Assembly (NCBI GenBank): GCA_014055495.1
Contig: WIAG01000011.1
Coordinates: 25,127 to 89,126 of the forward strand
Origin: Nitrospira sp. CR1.2
GTDB lineage: Bacteria > Nitrospirota > Nitrospiria > Nitrospirales > Nitrospiraceae
Direction of reading: 5' to 3'
Length of the DNA: 64,000 bases
In this document: positions 55,982 to 64,000 of the stretch, one piece after another
Layout: every line of letters begins with the position of its first letter
Position numbering within the stretch: the first letter of the stretch is position 1
Position numbers and translations under genes: made by a program
The notes under the pieces: generated by a model
Seen by the model: the letters and a program-made list of their open reading frames with translations, nothing else
What the model was told of the DNA's origin: nothing
Database searches by the model: none

Positions 55982-56182
55982 GTGCGAGCGTTTCTGTGGT
56001 GGTTCAGTATGGGCTGCCTGACGACACTGGCGGTCTTGATGGTTCAGGGCGGAATGCGCGATCTGGTCTCGGGCACCAACCCGTCGGGGAGTTCAGGCGC
56101 GATTCTCTCCATGAGCACTACGATCTTCGGGGGTGGGTTGTTGGCCGGCTGCCTTGCCCTCATCCTCAATCGTCTCCGCTAA
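55982..56182 (+). CDS. Small membrane protein, 66 residues
   Basis: A GTG-started frame encoding two hydrophobic segments (LWWFSMGCLTTLAVLMVQGG and IFGGGLLAGCLALIL) separated by a polar loop (SGTNPSGSSG). A promoter-like sequence precedes it. No family is recognised. The start is uncertain; ribosome-binding sequence CGGCGGGGG is weak. Confidence 0.55.
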   Translation: MRAFLWWFSMGCLTTLAVLMVQGGMRDLVSGTNPSGSSGAILSMSTTIFGGGLLAGCLALILNRLR

Positions 56183-56259
56183 ACAGTACGCTGACGTCCG
56201 TATCGGCTTGATGGGGCGACACGTCCACAGCAGCCAGTGGAAAGGGGCGCGACCGGGCG

Positions 56260-56448
56260 ATGCACTGCCTGAAATGCAAAGGCTTCATGATGGTCGAGCG
56301 GCACTACACGCTCATGAATCGCCGCCTCTATGCCCGTTGTCTGAATTGTGGGTTCTGGATCGATCTGGCCGACCTGCTGCGGTTCTTTCATAAAGTGATT
56401 GCCAGCAGCGTCCGTGGCACGAAGGTTCGAGAAACGTATACCCTGTGA
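56260..56448 (+). CDS. Small zinc-ribbon protein, 62 residues
   Basis: MHCLKCKGFMMVERHY followed by ARCLNCGFWIDL: two CxxC knuckles about 24 residues apart, a zinc-ribbon pattern. The rest is helical (LADLLRFFHKVI). Role unknown; compare the 59-residue ribbon at 7894. It lies 78 bp downstream of the small membrane protein gene and 46 bp before dacA. Confidence 0.75.
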   Translation: MHCLKCKGFMMVERHYTLMNRRLYARCLNCGFWIDLADLLRFFHKVIASSVRGTKVRETYTL

Positions 56449-56494
56449 CAGTCTGGCCCCGCCTCACCGTCACAAGAAAGCATAGACACTCCGC

Positions 56495-57424
56495 ATGAAG
56501 CGTATATGGCAAACCTGGTTGATGCGAGGTTTCGCAGCGCTGCTACTCGCGTCCGCTTCATGGAGTGGACAGGCCCTCGCTCTGGACAGTGACGTGGATG
56601 ACGAAGTCATCACGGTCCCCTATGATCCCAGGCCGCTGCCCACGACCAAGCAAGCGCACCACAGTCTGCGGTGGCGGCGTGTGCCCGCACACAGTATTCT
56701 GCTCAAAGAATTGAAAACCGGTACGACGCTGTATCAGTTCGAAAGTGAGAAACGGCTGTCGCCGGCCAGCCTGACCAAAATCATGTCTGCGTTGGTGATC
56801 CTGGAGTACGGTCATCTGGATGACGAGGTCACCGTCAGTCCAAAAGCTGCCCGTGCGCATAAGACGCATTTGCGTCTGCGTACCGGCCAGATTTTTCGTC
56901 TGGAGGATCTGTTAAAGGCCATGTTGATCATGTCGGCGAATGACGCGTGCCTGGCCGCCAGCGAACACGTGGGTGGCGACGAGCCGCGATTCGTGGAACT
57001 CATGAATGCGAAGGCCGTTGCGCTGGGGTTACAGAACACCCACTTCAGCAACGCATGCGGGTTTGATGCCCCTGAACATTATTCGACCGCCGAAGATCTT
57101 GCGAAGCTGAGCGAGATCGCCATGCACCATCCTGTCTTCAAAGAATTGGTCAGCGAAGAGCGGGAAATCATCATGCCGATCAATGAGCATCGCGCCTATG
57201 TCCTGCGGACGACCAATCGGCTGTTGGGACGGATTCCCGGGGTGCAGGGGGTGAAGACGGGCTTCACCTCCAAGGCCGGGCGATGCCTCATCGCGAAGGT
57301 GTCGCAAGATGGGCGCGATCTCCTTCTCGTGATTCTGAACTCCAAACGCCGCTGGAATACGGCGACCAGCCTCATCAACTACGGACTGCGACTCAGTGCG
57401 AGTCGCGCCGCGCTGACTCGGTAA
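56495..57424 (+). CDS. dacA: D-alanyl-D-alanine carboxypeptidase, PBP5/6 type
   Basis: Trims terminal D-Ala from peptidoglycan stem peptides in the periplasm. It has 309 residues with a signal peptide (GFAALLLASASWSGQALA). The active-site motifs are SLTK (in SPASLTKIMSAL), SAN (in IMSANDAC) and KTG (in GVKTGFTSKAG). It ends soon after the catalytic domain, lacking PBP5's C-terminal beta domain and amphipathic membrane anchor, so it may be soluble. Confidence 0.95.
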   Translation: MKRIWQTWLMRGFAALLLASASWSGQALALDSDVDDEVITVPYDPRPLPTTKQAHHSLRWRRVPAHSILLKELKTGTTLYQFESEKRLSPASLTKIMSALVILEYGHLDDEVTVSPKAARAHKTHLRLRTGQIFRLEDLLKAMLIMSANDACLAASEHVGGDEPRFVELMNAKAVALGLQNTHFSNACGFDAPEHYSTAEDLAKLSEIAMHHPVFKELVSEEREIIMPINEHRAYVLRTTNRLLGRIPGVQGVKTGFTSKAGRCLIAKVSQDGRDLLLVILNSKRRWNTATSLINYGLRLSASRAALTR

Positions 57425-57448
57425 TCGTCTCTTTAAGCGACTGTGGCG

Positions 57449-57463
57449 CCGGCGTAGCGCCGG
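57449..57463. repeat. Short GC-rich hairpin after dacA
   Basis: CCGGCG-TAG-CGCCGG, a perfect 6-bp stem in the 137-bp gap between convergent dacA and the 57562 gene. No T-run follows. Nearby, GACCTGTCG occurs twice as a direct repeat. It may aid termination. Confidence 0.35.
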
Positions 57464-57561
57464 ACCTGTCGCCTGTGGGATCGGCGACCTGTCGTGCTGC
57501 AGCGGCGAAGAGTTCGAGGAGGCTTCGAGGAGAGTGCGGAACCGAACGCTGGTTCTAAGAT

Positions 57562-58092
57562 CTACCGAGGCAACGAGAACTCTACGTTGACGTCCTTGCC
57601 CAGATAATTCACCTGGAAGCCCTGCTTGTCGTAGGCCAGCATGGCGCCCATCACGTTTTCATCGCCATAGTCTTCCTTGCCCAGGATCTTGCGCACGTCG
57701 TCGGGACTTTCGCTGTTGAGGACATTGCGGAAGATGCCTCGTGTCTTGAAGGCAAAGCGGTTGTTGATGAAAATCAAATCGACTTTCCCATCCTGCACGC
57801 GAACACCGGCCATCGGGCCGGTGGGCTTGCGTTGATCCAACAGGAAAATGAACGTCGCTTCCTGTTCCGCCTTGATGCCGGGGATTTTTTCGTTGACGAG
57901 GCCATCGAGGGCTTTCGCCTCATCGTCCCCCAACTTGATACCGAAGAGCGAGACATCCCGACTGGCAATTCCTTTGGGGTCTGTCAGATCGTTCTTGCTG
58001 AGTTCGTAGGGCTCGGCATTCACTACAGCGGCGAGGCAAAGGGACCCCAGCGTAGCCGTCAAGGCGGTGAACGTCCATTTGCGTCGGATCAT
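57562..58092 (-). CDS. Hypothetical exported protein
   Basis: A 176-residue protein with a clear signal peptide (TALTATLGSLCLAAVVNA). The mature part alternates strand and helix (VSLFGIKLGDDEAKAL, KVDLIFINNRFAFKT, FQVNYLGKDVNVEF), reminiscent of small periplasmic SmpA/PepSY-like folds, but no family is recognised. ATG 58092 follows AGGAGG. It ends convergent with dacA. Confidence 0.8.
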   Translation of the reverse strand: MIRRKWTFTALTATLGSLCLAAVVNAEPYELSKNDLTDPKGIASRDVSLFGIKLGDDEAKALDGLVNEKIPGIKAEQEATFIFLLDQRKPTGPMAGVRVQDGKVDLIFINNRFAFKTRGIFRNVLNSESPDDVRKILGKEDYGDENVMGAMLAYDKQGFQVNYLGKDVNVEFSLPR

Positions 58093-58183
58093 GAATACCT
58101 CCTTACCAGAAGTCTCGGGGAGTCGACCTGTTCAAACACTACGTGCTGCGTGAAAGAAGGAATGCCCCAGGCAACGGAGCATT

Positions 58184-59209
58184 CTATCCAACGCGTCCTC
58201 TGACTTTCAAGGTCGAGCCTGAGGGAATGCGTGCTCTCCTTTTTGGAGTCGTCGGTCGCACGGCCGTTCGGCCGGATGGTCGTGCGGGGTGTTTAGCGAT
58301 GAGCGGTGGCAGTGACGCCGATTGCAGGTCCTGCATGGTGCGTTGACACAGAGACGCAAATTCTTCAGCGGCCACACCACGATACCGTTTGGTGAGATAG
58401 GCGAGTCCGACCGTATGGCACGGTGTGGGGTCGTAGAGATCGATCACCTGAAGCCGTGTCGCGGGAAGCCGAGACCGTACGTACAGTTCGGGAAGAATCG
58501 TCGCGCCGGTGCCTTCAGCCACCGCCTGCAGAATGCCTTCCGGGGAACTCATCTCCAGGACGACCCGCGGGTGCACTCCGGCTTTGGCGCATTCCACTTC
58601 GACCATTTTCCGCAAGCAATAATCCACGGGCATCAACACCAACGGCAGTCGGGCAAGGTCCTGCATGCGAGTGCGGGTCTTCCCGATGCCCATGCTCGCG
58701 GGGACGATGAGGGCAAGCCGCTCCTCAAACAGCGGGACAGTCGTCATGTGGGGGTGAGTGAGCGGCAGCAGGCAAATGCCGATATCGAGGCGATTCGCGA
58801 GGAGTCCGCTGACGATGTCGGATGACGGCTGGGCGTGTACTTGCAGATGGATGTCGGGGAAGCGCTGCTTGAAGCGAGACACGAGCGGGGCGACCAGGTA
58901 GGAATTGACGGTCGACAAGGTGCCGACGACCAGACGGCCGCGTTTCGCTCCGAGCAATTCATGGACGACCTGCGTGGCTTGCTCCAGTTCCCGGAGGGCC
59001 CGTTCGGCGTGCACACGAAACAATTCGCCCGCCTGGGTTAACACCACCTTCCGTCCCAATCGATCGAACAAGCGGGTGCCTAACTCCCGTTCCAGGCCGC
59101 CGATTTGTATCGAGAGCGACGGCTGCGAGACGTGCGCCTGCTCCGCTGCGCGGCTGAAGTTCTGGTGTGTGGCCACGGCCATGAAATAGTGAAGTTGGCG
59201 AAGCTCCAT
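58184..59209 (-). CDS. LysR-type transcriptional regulator
   Basis: A 341-residue LTTR: N-terminal winged HTH (MELRQLHYFMAVATHQNFSRAAEQAHVSQPSLS type; here FSRAAEQAHVSQPSLS), then an effector-binding domain (RLVVGTLSTVNSYLVAPLV). It has about 40 basic extra residues at the C-terminus compared with the usual 300. Similarity of pattern is to CynR/OxyR-like members. It is divergent from the truncated-hemoglobin lipoprotein, with a T-N11-A palindrome between them, so it may control both genes. Confidence 0.93.
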   Translation of the reverse strand: MELRQLHYFMAVATHQNFSRAAEQAHVSQPSLSIQIGGLERELGTRLFDRLGRKVVLTQAGELFRVHAERALRELEQATQVVHELLGAKRGRLVVGTLSTVNSYLVAPLVSRFKQRFPDIHLQVHAQPSSDIVSGLLANRLDIGICLLPLTHPHMTTVPLFEERLALIVPASMGIGKTRTRMQDLARLPLVLMPVDYCLRKMVEVECAKAGVHPRVVLEMSSPEGILQAVAEGTGATILPELYVRSRLPATRLQVIDLYDPTPCHTVGLAYLTKRYRGVAAEEFASLCQRTMQDLQSASLPPLIAKHPARPSGRTAVRPTTPKRRARIPSGSTLKVRGRVG

Positions 59210-59227
59210 GCAAGGTCTCCAGATGGT

Positions 59228-59242
59228 ATAGCTAATAACTAT
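59228..59242. promoter_or_regulatory. Candidate LysR-type operator
   Basis: ATAG-N7-CTAT, a dyad fitting the T-N11-A consensus, 18 bp upstream of the LysR ATG in an unusually AT-rich divergent region (about 59220-59285). Autoregulation and control of the hemoglobin gene are plausible. Confidence 0.5.
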
Positions 59243-59382
59243 GGATTGTATGAAAACAATATATTAGACGAATGTATGATAGAGCCCTTATGGTCTGAGG
59301 TCAACAGAGGTGCCGTCGATGGGATTCACGGTCCATGGTGGATCGGGAGGGCGGCACCAGGCAGGTCAGAGGAGGGTCGAAC

Positions 59383-59865
59383 ATGATGGCAGGCAAGGTG
59401 TGCGGCATGGGGGTGGTGGCGTTGGGCATGGCGGCAATGCTCGCCGGTTGTGCGGACACCGGAGGCGTGAGGGGAGGCGCGCAACCGATGGCTGGTGCGA
59501 CTGCAACGAAGTCGCTCTATGAACGGCTCGGGGGCAAGTCGGCGATTACCGCCGTCGTGGATCAATTTGTTTCCAATGTCGCCGCGGACGGACGGATCAA
59601 CAGCCGGTTTGCCAGTACCGACATTCCGAAGTTGAAGGGACATCTCGTCGATCAGGTGTGCCAGGCGACGGGAGGGCCATGCACGTACCAGGGGCGAGAT
59701 ATGAAGCGCACCCATCTCGGCATGCAAATCAGTTCAGCTGATTTCGGAGCCTTGGTGCAGGATCTCGTGGCCGCGCTGGACAAGTTCAACGTGCCGGCCG
59801 GTGAGAAAAGCGAATTGTTGGGGAAGCTCGGCTCCATGAAGAACGATATCGTCGAATTGCCGTAA
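59383..59865 (+). CDS. Lipoprotein-anchored truncated hemoglobin, group I
   Basis: A 160-residue protein; ATG 59383 follows GAGGAGGG. A signal segment and lipobox MLAGC (C23) predict lipid anchoring outside the cytoplasm, unusual because most truncated hemoglobins are cytosolic. The globin part has SLYERLGGKSAI, the FASTDIPKLKGHL region and proximal His 111 in MKRTHLGMQI. It may bind O2 or NO in the periplasm (inference). It is divergent from a LysR regulator. Confidence 0.88.
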   Translation: MMAGKVCGMGVVALGMAAMLAGCADTGGVRGGAQPMAGATATKSLYERLGGKSAITAVVDQFVSNVAADGRINSRFASTDIPKLKGHLVDQVCQATGGPCTYQGRDMKRTHLGMQISSADFGALVQDLVAALDKFNVPAGEKSELLGKLGSMKNDIVELP

Positions 59866-59919
59866 CGCATCAACGCGGGGACCGGATCGAGGGGCGGTCC
59901 CCGCACGGCATCGGCCCAC

Positions 59920-60213
59920 TCAGCGAGTCTGATTCACATCTACGAGCGCGGTGGCGAGTCGGCGGAGGCGTTGAAAGTAGCCCAGGCTGTCACCAGATAA
60001 ATCTTCCAGCAGCCCATCGAGGTCGGCAACACAATCCTGGAGAATGGCGATGCGCTGGTGGTCCAGCTCCGGCTGCCCGTCCAGGTAGAACACCGCGCAG
60101 CCCCCGATGACCGTGTCCAGTGTCATCAGCTGTCCTTCATTCGGGCTGGAAAAGTGAGGCCAGCCTTCGCGGCTATGCTCTTCCCAGAGTGAGGCGATCG
60201 ATGGATGGCTCAT
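59920..60213 (-). CDS. Hypothetical protein
   Basis: A 97-residue soluble protein (EGQLMTLDTVIGGCAVFYLDG; DCVADLDGLLEDLSG; YFQRLRRLATALV) with no recognised family. It is acidic in the centre and helical at the C-terminus. It lies 32 bp downstream of the next minus-strand gene, so the two may form an operon. Confidence 0.7.
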   Translation of the reverse strand: MSHPSIASLWEEHSREGWPHFSSPNEGQLMTLDTVIGGCAVFYLDGQPELDHQRIAILQDCVADLDGLLEDLSGDSLGYFQRLRRLATALVDVNQTR

Positions 60214-60245
60214 ATCAGCGCGATACGTCGGGTCTCGGCGAACGG

Positions 60246-60632
60246 TTATTGGTGCAACAACCCTAACGCATGCAGGAGGAGGACGGCAAGCATGCAGAGC
60301 CAGAGGCCCACAAATCGATAATCGACGGCTTCACGTGCAAAACACCAGGATAACAGTGGAGCGCGCCAGGCGGCTGGGCCCCAGGTCAGGAAGCCACCCT
60401 TGATGACCATGGCAGCGCCGGTCATCCACCAAAGCGGTTGGTGGGGCAGCGGAGCCGACCAGATCAGCAGCAGGAGCCCGAGGATAATGCTCACGGCTTC
60501 CCACCGGAGCATCTGCGGATTCTCCGTCAACGAGTTTTGTAGCCGCCGCATCACGAGGAGAGGGGCGATCAAGAGCGCGAGGCCGTCCGCCATCCAGATG
60601 CCGGCAATTGCCGCGAGTATGTACCGTGTCAT
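60246..60632 (-). CDS. Hypothetical membrane protein
   Basis: A 128-residue protein with four hydrophobic segments (ILAAIAGIWMADGLALLIAPLLV, VSIILGLLLLIWSA, LWWMTGAAMVIKGGF, VGLWLCMLAVLLLHALGLL). Small four-helix inner-membrane proteins of this kind are common; the family is not identified. It precedes the 59920 gene. Confidence 0.75.
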   Translation of the reverse strand: MTRYILAAIAGIWMADGLALLIAPLLVMRRLQNSLTENPQMLRWEAVSIILGLLLLIWSAPLPHQPLWWMTGAAMVIKGGFLTWGPAAWRAPLLSWCFAREAVDYRFVGLWLCMLAVLLLHALGLLHQ

Positions 60633-60753
60633 GGTGTAGGCAGGGTATCAGGTCTTGTGACCCTGTAGCAGGGTGCGTAAACACTCGTCGGTGGCGTCCC
60701 CGCTCGCACCGAGTACCGCGAGAACGCCCTTGGTGAACTTGTGTCGCATCCGG

Positions 60754-62010
60754 CTAGGGGTACAGTCCGCGCTGAAGATGCGCCTGGGCCACCTTGTCGA
60801 TTCCCGACATCAGCGCGGCCATGCGCATCGTCGTCCGTTTCTGGAGCGAGAACTGCAGGGTTCTGTGGAATGCGCTCGTGATGATGTCCTGAAGCCGATC
60901 TTGAATGTCCTTGGCCTTCCAGAAGAATCGTTGGACATCCTGCACCCACTCAAAATACGAGACGATCACGCCGCCTGAATTCGCCAGAATGTCGGGAATG
61001 ACGAAGATGCCGTGGTCGGTGAGAATCCGATCGGCCTCCAGCGTCGTCGGCCCGTTCGCGCCTTCCGCCAGAATCCGGCAGCGCAGCTTGGAGGCATTCG
61101 CGGCGGTGATTTGTTCCGAGAGCGCCGCGGGAACCAGAACGGTACATTCCAGTTGAAGGAGCTCCTCGTTGGTGAGCGGTTCGCCGAGCCTGCTCTCGTG
61201 CAGGGGCTCCCGCTTCTCGCGATAACGGCGGAGGAGTTCCGGGATGTCCAGGCCGTTCGGGTTATAGAGGCCTCCGCTCACGTCGCTCACGGCCACGACG
61301 CGGGCTCCTGCTTGCTGCATGATCAGGGCTGTGTGGGAGCCCACGTTGCCGAACCCCTGAACGGCGACGGTGGCTTGGCTGATATCCAGCTTCAGGTGAC
61401 GCAAGGCTTCGAGCGTGACATACACGACGCCGCGACCGGTGGCGTCTTCCCGGCCAAGGCTGCCGCCGATGGAGAGCGGTTTGCCCGTGACCACTCCTTG
61501 AACCGCATAGCCGACCTGCTGGCTGTAGGTATCCATAATCCAGGCCATGACCTGTTGATCGGTCCCCACATCCGGCGCAGGCACGTCCTTGTCCGGGCCG
61601 ATCAGCGGGAAGATTTCCGCGGCATATCGCCGCGTGAGGCGTTGAAGTTCTCCGCGGCTTAACTGCTTCGGGTCGACCTTGACGCCGCCTTTCGCCCCGC
61701 CGTAGGGGAGGTCGGCGAGTGCGCATTTCCACGTCATCCACATGGAAAGGGCGGCGACTTCACCCAGATTCACGTCGGGATGGTAGCGGATGCCTCCTTT
61801 CGACGGCCCTCTGGCCGTATCGTGTTGGACGCGATAACCGGTGAAGACTTCGACGCGGCCATCATCCATCCGCACCGGCACACTCACGATCAACGAACGT
61901 TGCGGCAGGGTGAGTCGCTCGCGCAGATTGGTATCCAGATGCATCGCTTCCGCCGCCTCATTGAATTGGGCGACGGCCAGGCGAAACGTGTGAGTGTCCA
62001 GTTCAGTCAT
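60754..62010 (-). CDS. gdhA: Glutamate dehydrogenase family (Glu/Leu/Phe/Val)
   Basis: Oxidative deamination of glutamate or reductive amination of 2-oxoglutarate. From ATG 62010, after AAGGAG, it has 418 residues. Signatures: VRMDDGRVEVFTGYRVQHD, the catalytic Lys region LPYGGAKGGV and the Rossmann motif VQGFGNVGSHTA. The 418-residue hexameric class is that of archaeal and Bacillus RocG-type enzymes. It overlaps lipB by 8 bp. Confidence 0.95.
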   Translation of the reverse strand: MTELDTHTFRLAVAQFNEAAEAMHLDTNLRERLTLPQRSLIVSVPVRMDDGRVEVFTGYRVQHDTARGPSKGGIRYHPDVNLGEVAALSMWMTWKCALADLPYGGAKGGVKVDPKQLSRGELQRLTRRYAAEIFPLIGPDKDVPAPDVGTDQQVMAWIMDTYSQQVGYAVQGVVTGKPLSIGGSLGREDATGRGVVYVTLEALRHLKLDISQATVAVQGFGNVGSHTALIMQQAGARVVAVSDVSGGLYNPNGLDIPELLRRYREKREPLHESRLGEPLTNEELLQLECTVLVPAALSEQITAANASKLRCRILAEGANGPTTLEADRILTDHGIFVIPDILANSGGVIVSYFEWVQDVQRFFWKAKDIQDRLQDIITSAFHRTLQFSLQKRTTMRMAALMSGIDKVAQAHLQRGLYP

Positions 62011-62839
62011 CAGGGCGCTCCTTCGGCATGAGTGACGCATCAAGGGGTGTGGGGTTGAACTGATCGGTCGAGTCCGCGAGGTCGGCGAGGGCCTCCTGCT
62101 CCATGCGTGGGACCCAGGTCAGATGAAACCGTTCGGCAAAGTGGGCGGCAAGACGCTGTTGCACGACAGGGAATTCAGGCGCGGAGCCCAGCAGCGCAGC
62201 CATCGAGGTAACGCGGCACCCGACGATGCCGCAAGGGACGATGGAAGAGAAGGGCGCGAGATCCATGCTGATATTCAGCGCGAAGCCGTGCATCGTCACG
62301 CCGCGGGAGATCCGCACGCCGATCGACGCAATCTTGAGCGGTTGCTCCTCGCCCACCCACACGCCGGGTAAGCCGTCGCGTCGCCGGCCGGCGATGCCCC
62401 AGTCAGCCAAAGTCGCGATCAGCACCTCTTCCAGTCGGCGAACATAGGCCTTCGGTCCCGCGCAGTGATCTGTCAGGCGGAGGATGGGGTATCCGACCGC
62501 TTGCCCCGGTCCATGATAGGTGACCGACCCACCGCGCTCTGCGCGCACGACCGGAATGCCCGTCAGCGCCAGTAGCTGAGCGTCTCCCGGCCAATGGTGA
62601 TCCTGCGTCGTGCGGCCTGCCGTATACACGGGTGGATGTTCGACGAGAAGGAGCAGATCGCGGCAGCGGTCCGTAGCTCGCGCAGCATGGTAGGCCTGCT
62701 GCAGGTGCCAGGCCCGTTCATACGGGAGGGGGTCGTAGCAGAGGAGGGTTGCGGGTCGTGGAGGCTCGTTCGAGTCGCCCGCTCCCGATCGTGGCTCCCG
62801 GCCGACTGCCTGCAAAGGGGGAGGGGGGTGGCGCATCAT
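62003..62839 (-). CDS. lipB: Octanoyl-[acyl carrier protein]-protein transferase (lipoate biosynthesis)
   Basis: Transfers octanoyl from ACP to lipoyl domains. The core has RAERGGSVTYHGPGQAVGYP, the catalytic Lys in KIASIGVR and Cys in IVPCGIVG. Its 278 residues include a roughly 30-residue Pro/Arg-rich N-terminal extension not typical of the family. Two adjacent ATG codons (62839, 62836) are possible. It starts 3 bp after degP stops. LipA is not in the window. Confidence 0.93.
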   Translation of the reverse strand: MMRHPPPPLQAVGREPRSGAGDSNEPPRPATLLCYDPLPYERAWHLQQAYHAARATDRCRDLLLLVEHPPVYTAGRTTQDHHWPGDAQLLALTGIPVVRAERGGSVTYHGPGQAVGYPILRLTDHCAGPKAYVRRLEEVLIATLADWGIAGRRRDGLPGVWVGEEQPLKIASIGVRISRGVTMHGFALNISMDLAPFSSIVPCGIVGCRVTSMAALLGSAPEFPVVQQRLAAHFAERFHLTWVPRMEQEALADLADSTDQFNPTPLDASLMPKERPDD

Positions 62840-62842
62840 GGG

Positions 62843-63916
62843 TTAGGGCCGTGACAGACTCGGTCGTGACACCGTGATGGTTGCGGTGCCGGCTTTGCCT
62901 TGTGTGGCGACTTGAAAGGCCATGTGCTCATTCGCGTGAGTGACGGCATGCCAAAAATCACCCATATTGTAGAGCGGGCGGTTATCGATTGCCGTGACTA
63001 CATCGCCCGACTGCAACCCGGCTTGTCCGGCCGGTTTGGACGGATCGACGCGCAGGGCGAGGATGCCTCGATCACTTTCCAGGTCGAAACTTGCCGCGAT
63101 GCTGGGCGTAATGGTGATCGGGATCAGGCCGAGGTCCGGCCGCGACACAGATCCACGGGCGATCATCGAGTCGATATGCGGTGTCACGGCGTCGATGGCG
63201 ATGGCGTAACTAATGGCTTGGGCTGAGGGGGCGATGGCCACGTTGATCCCGACGACCTGGCCGAACCGGTCGACCAGCGGGCCGCCGCTATTTCCAGGGT
63301 TGATCGCCGCGTCGGTCTGGAGGAGATCGTAGAGGGTTTCCCCTTCCGGTGTCAGGACGGAACGTTCGAGGGCGCTGATGACGCCCACCGTGACAGTGGA
63401 CCCGCCCTTCAGGGCCAACGGGTTGCCGATGGCAATCACGGTTTCTCCGATCTCGAAGTTGGTCCGGCTGCTGAACTCAGCGGGCACCAGATCCGGGGCG
63501 GTGATGCGGACGAGCGCAAGGTCCAGCAGAAAATCGCGCGCCACAACCCGCCCGGGTGTGAGGCGGCCTGTCGACAGGCCCACGACCACGCTGGTCACAC
63601 CATGAACCAAATGATTGTTCGTGAGGATGTAGCCGCCGGCGTCCAAAATAATGCCGGAACCGGACCCTGAGGGGGTGCCATGTTGTGAGCCGCCCTGGGG
63701 GATGCCCCGTGTCAGCACCGTCACGACCGATGGCCGGACCTTCGTCACGACGGCGGGCACAGAGAGTTCCGTGAGGGGTGTGTTGCCGACTTGTGGTTCT
63801 GCGCCGTAGGCCGCCGGGTTCAAGATGAAGAGGAGCAGTGTGAGAAGCGTCCAGGTCTGCCGTCGATTCCAGGTTGGCCGGAAGGCCGCGTCGCGGCTAT
63901 AGGCGTTTGTCACCAT
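62843..63916 (-). CDS. DegP/HtrA-type periplasmic serine protease
   Basis: A 357-residue trypsin-like protease with one PDZ domain. The signal segment is TLLTLLLFILNPAAYG. The catalytic triad is visible: His in LTNNHLVHG, Asp in DLALVRI and Ser in INPGNSGGPLVD. The PDZ (about residues 255-345) includes AGLQSGDVVTAIDNRPL. A single PDZ points to DegS-like rather than DegP architecture. It leads the degP-lipB-gdhA run on the minus strand. Confidence 0.95.
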   Translation of the reverse strand: MVTNAYSRDAAFRPTWNRRQTWTLLTLLLFILNPAAYGAEPQVGNTPLTELSVPAVVTKVRPSVVTVLTRGIPQGGSQHGTPSGSGSGIILDAGGYILTNNHLVHGVTSVVVGLSTGRLTPGRVVARDFLLDLALVRITAPDLVPAEFSSRTNFEIGETVIAIGNPLALKGGSTVTVGVISALERSVLTPEGETLYDLLQTDAAINPGNSGGPLVDRFGQVVGINVAIAPSAQAISYAIAIDAVTPHIDSMIARGSVSRPDLGLIPITITPSIAASFDLESDRGILALRVDPSKPAGQAGLQSGDVVTAIDNRPLYNMGDFWHAVTHANEHMAFQVATQGKAGTATITVSRPSLSRP

Positions 63917-63954
63917 GGGGGGCTAGCGATCCTCCGTGCGCGCATTCTCTCATA

Positions 63955-64000
63955 ATGAACGGCATGGCGAAAGCGCGCAGAAAACAGCACGGGCGAGGCT
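63955..64000 (+). CDS. Possible 5' end of a plus-strand gene (partial)
   Basis: ATG 63955 (or 63964) opens a frame reading MNGMAKARRKQHGRG to the window edge, divergent from the protease gene. It is too short to identify and no clear ribosome-binding site precedes it. Confidence 0.3.
   Translation, partial: MNGMAKARRKQHGRG

Overview
The window reads as ordinary, gene-dense chromosome (GC-rich, about 60% by eye) from a Gram-negative bacterium. It has lipoprotein signals, RluA, PilZ, LipB, DegP and Rrf2 families, and an IHF/HU pair. The combination of an archaeal/eukaryotic-type PheRS, a ferredoxin-type sulfite/nitrite reductase fused to TusA, an APS-reductase sulfate pathway and proteins built of PCP_red (protochlorophyllide-reductase C-terminal) repeats in an apparent non-phototroph makes me favour Nitrospirota (Nitrospira-like). 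That placement is inference from protein character, not a search. I see no prophage, IS element, CRISPR array or rRNA operon.

Layout. 0-3.1 kb: the 3' half of the F-type ATP synthase operon (atpA end, atpG, atpD, atpC), then a lipoprotein. 4.2-8.6 kb: two RluA-type pseudouridine synthases around a convergent PilZ gene, then small proteins and a GNAT acetyltransferase. 8.7-11.4 kb (minus): a znuA-znuC-znuB-type metal ABC transporter. 11.5-17.3 kb: anmK, a DUF2726-like protein, a TPR protein, a beta-helix protein, a REC-GGDEF protein and a lytic transglycosylase. 17.7-24.3 kb: initiator tRNA divergent from fmt, then rsmB, rpe and archaeal-type pheS-pheT. 24.4-28.8 kb (minus): thrS-infC-rpmI-rplT, with infC apparently starting at ATC, preceded by tRNA-Val(GAC), HU and a Fis-type regulator.

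29.1-36.7 kb is a complete assimilatory sulfate locus: Rrf2 regulator, sulfite reductase-TusA fusion, APS reductase, a TrpD2/YbiB-like protein, cysD, and cysN fused to a degenerate APS kinase. Together these take sulfate to APS, sulfite and sulfide, bypassing PAPS. 36.8-39.4 kb: an Mrp ATPase followed at once by a zinc-ribbon/two-repeat PCP_red protein and a His-rich membrane protein. 39.5-42.6 kb: yebC, ruvA, a Cys-rich secreted protein, ruvB (no ruvC). 42.7-53.7 kb is a long aromatic amino-acid and housekeeping run: pheA-hisC-aroF-tyrA-aroA-cmk-plsC-rpsA-sppA-ihf and a four-repeat PCP_red protein, closed by an intrinsic terminator. 54-64 kb: hypothetical proteins, an FG-GAP lipoprotein, a PBP5-type carboxypeptidase, a LysR regulator divergent from a lipoprotein-anchored truncated hemoglobin, and a minus-strand degP-lipB-gdhA group.

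The most distinctive biology is the PCP_red repeat family in two operons, one directly behind an Mrp/NifH-superfamily ATPase. Next come the sulfite reductase with two full sets of cluster cysteines, the archaeal-type PheRS placed convergently next to the bacterial thrS-infC-rpmI-rplT operon, and the non-canonical infC start.
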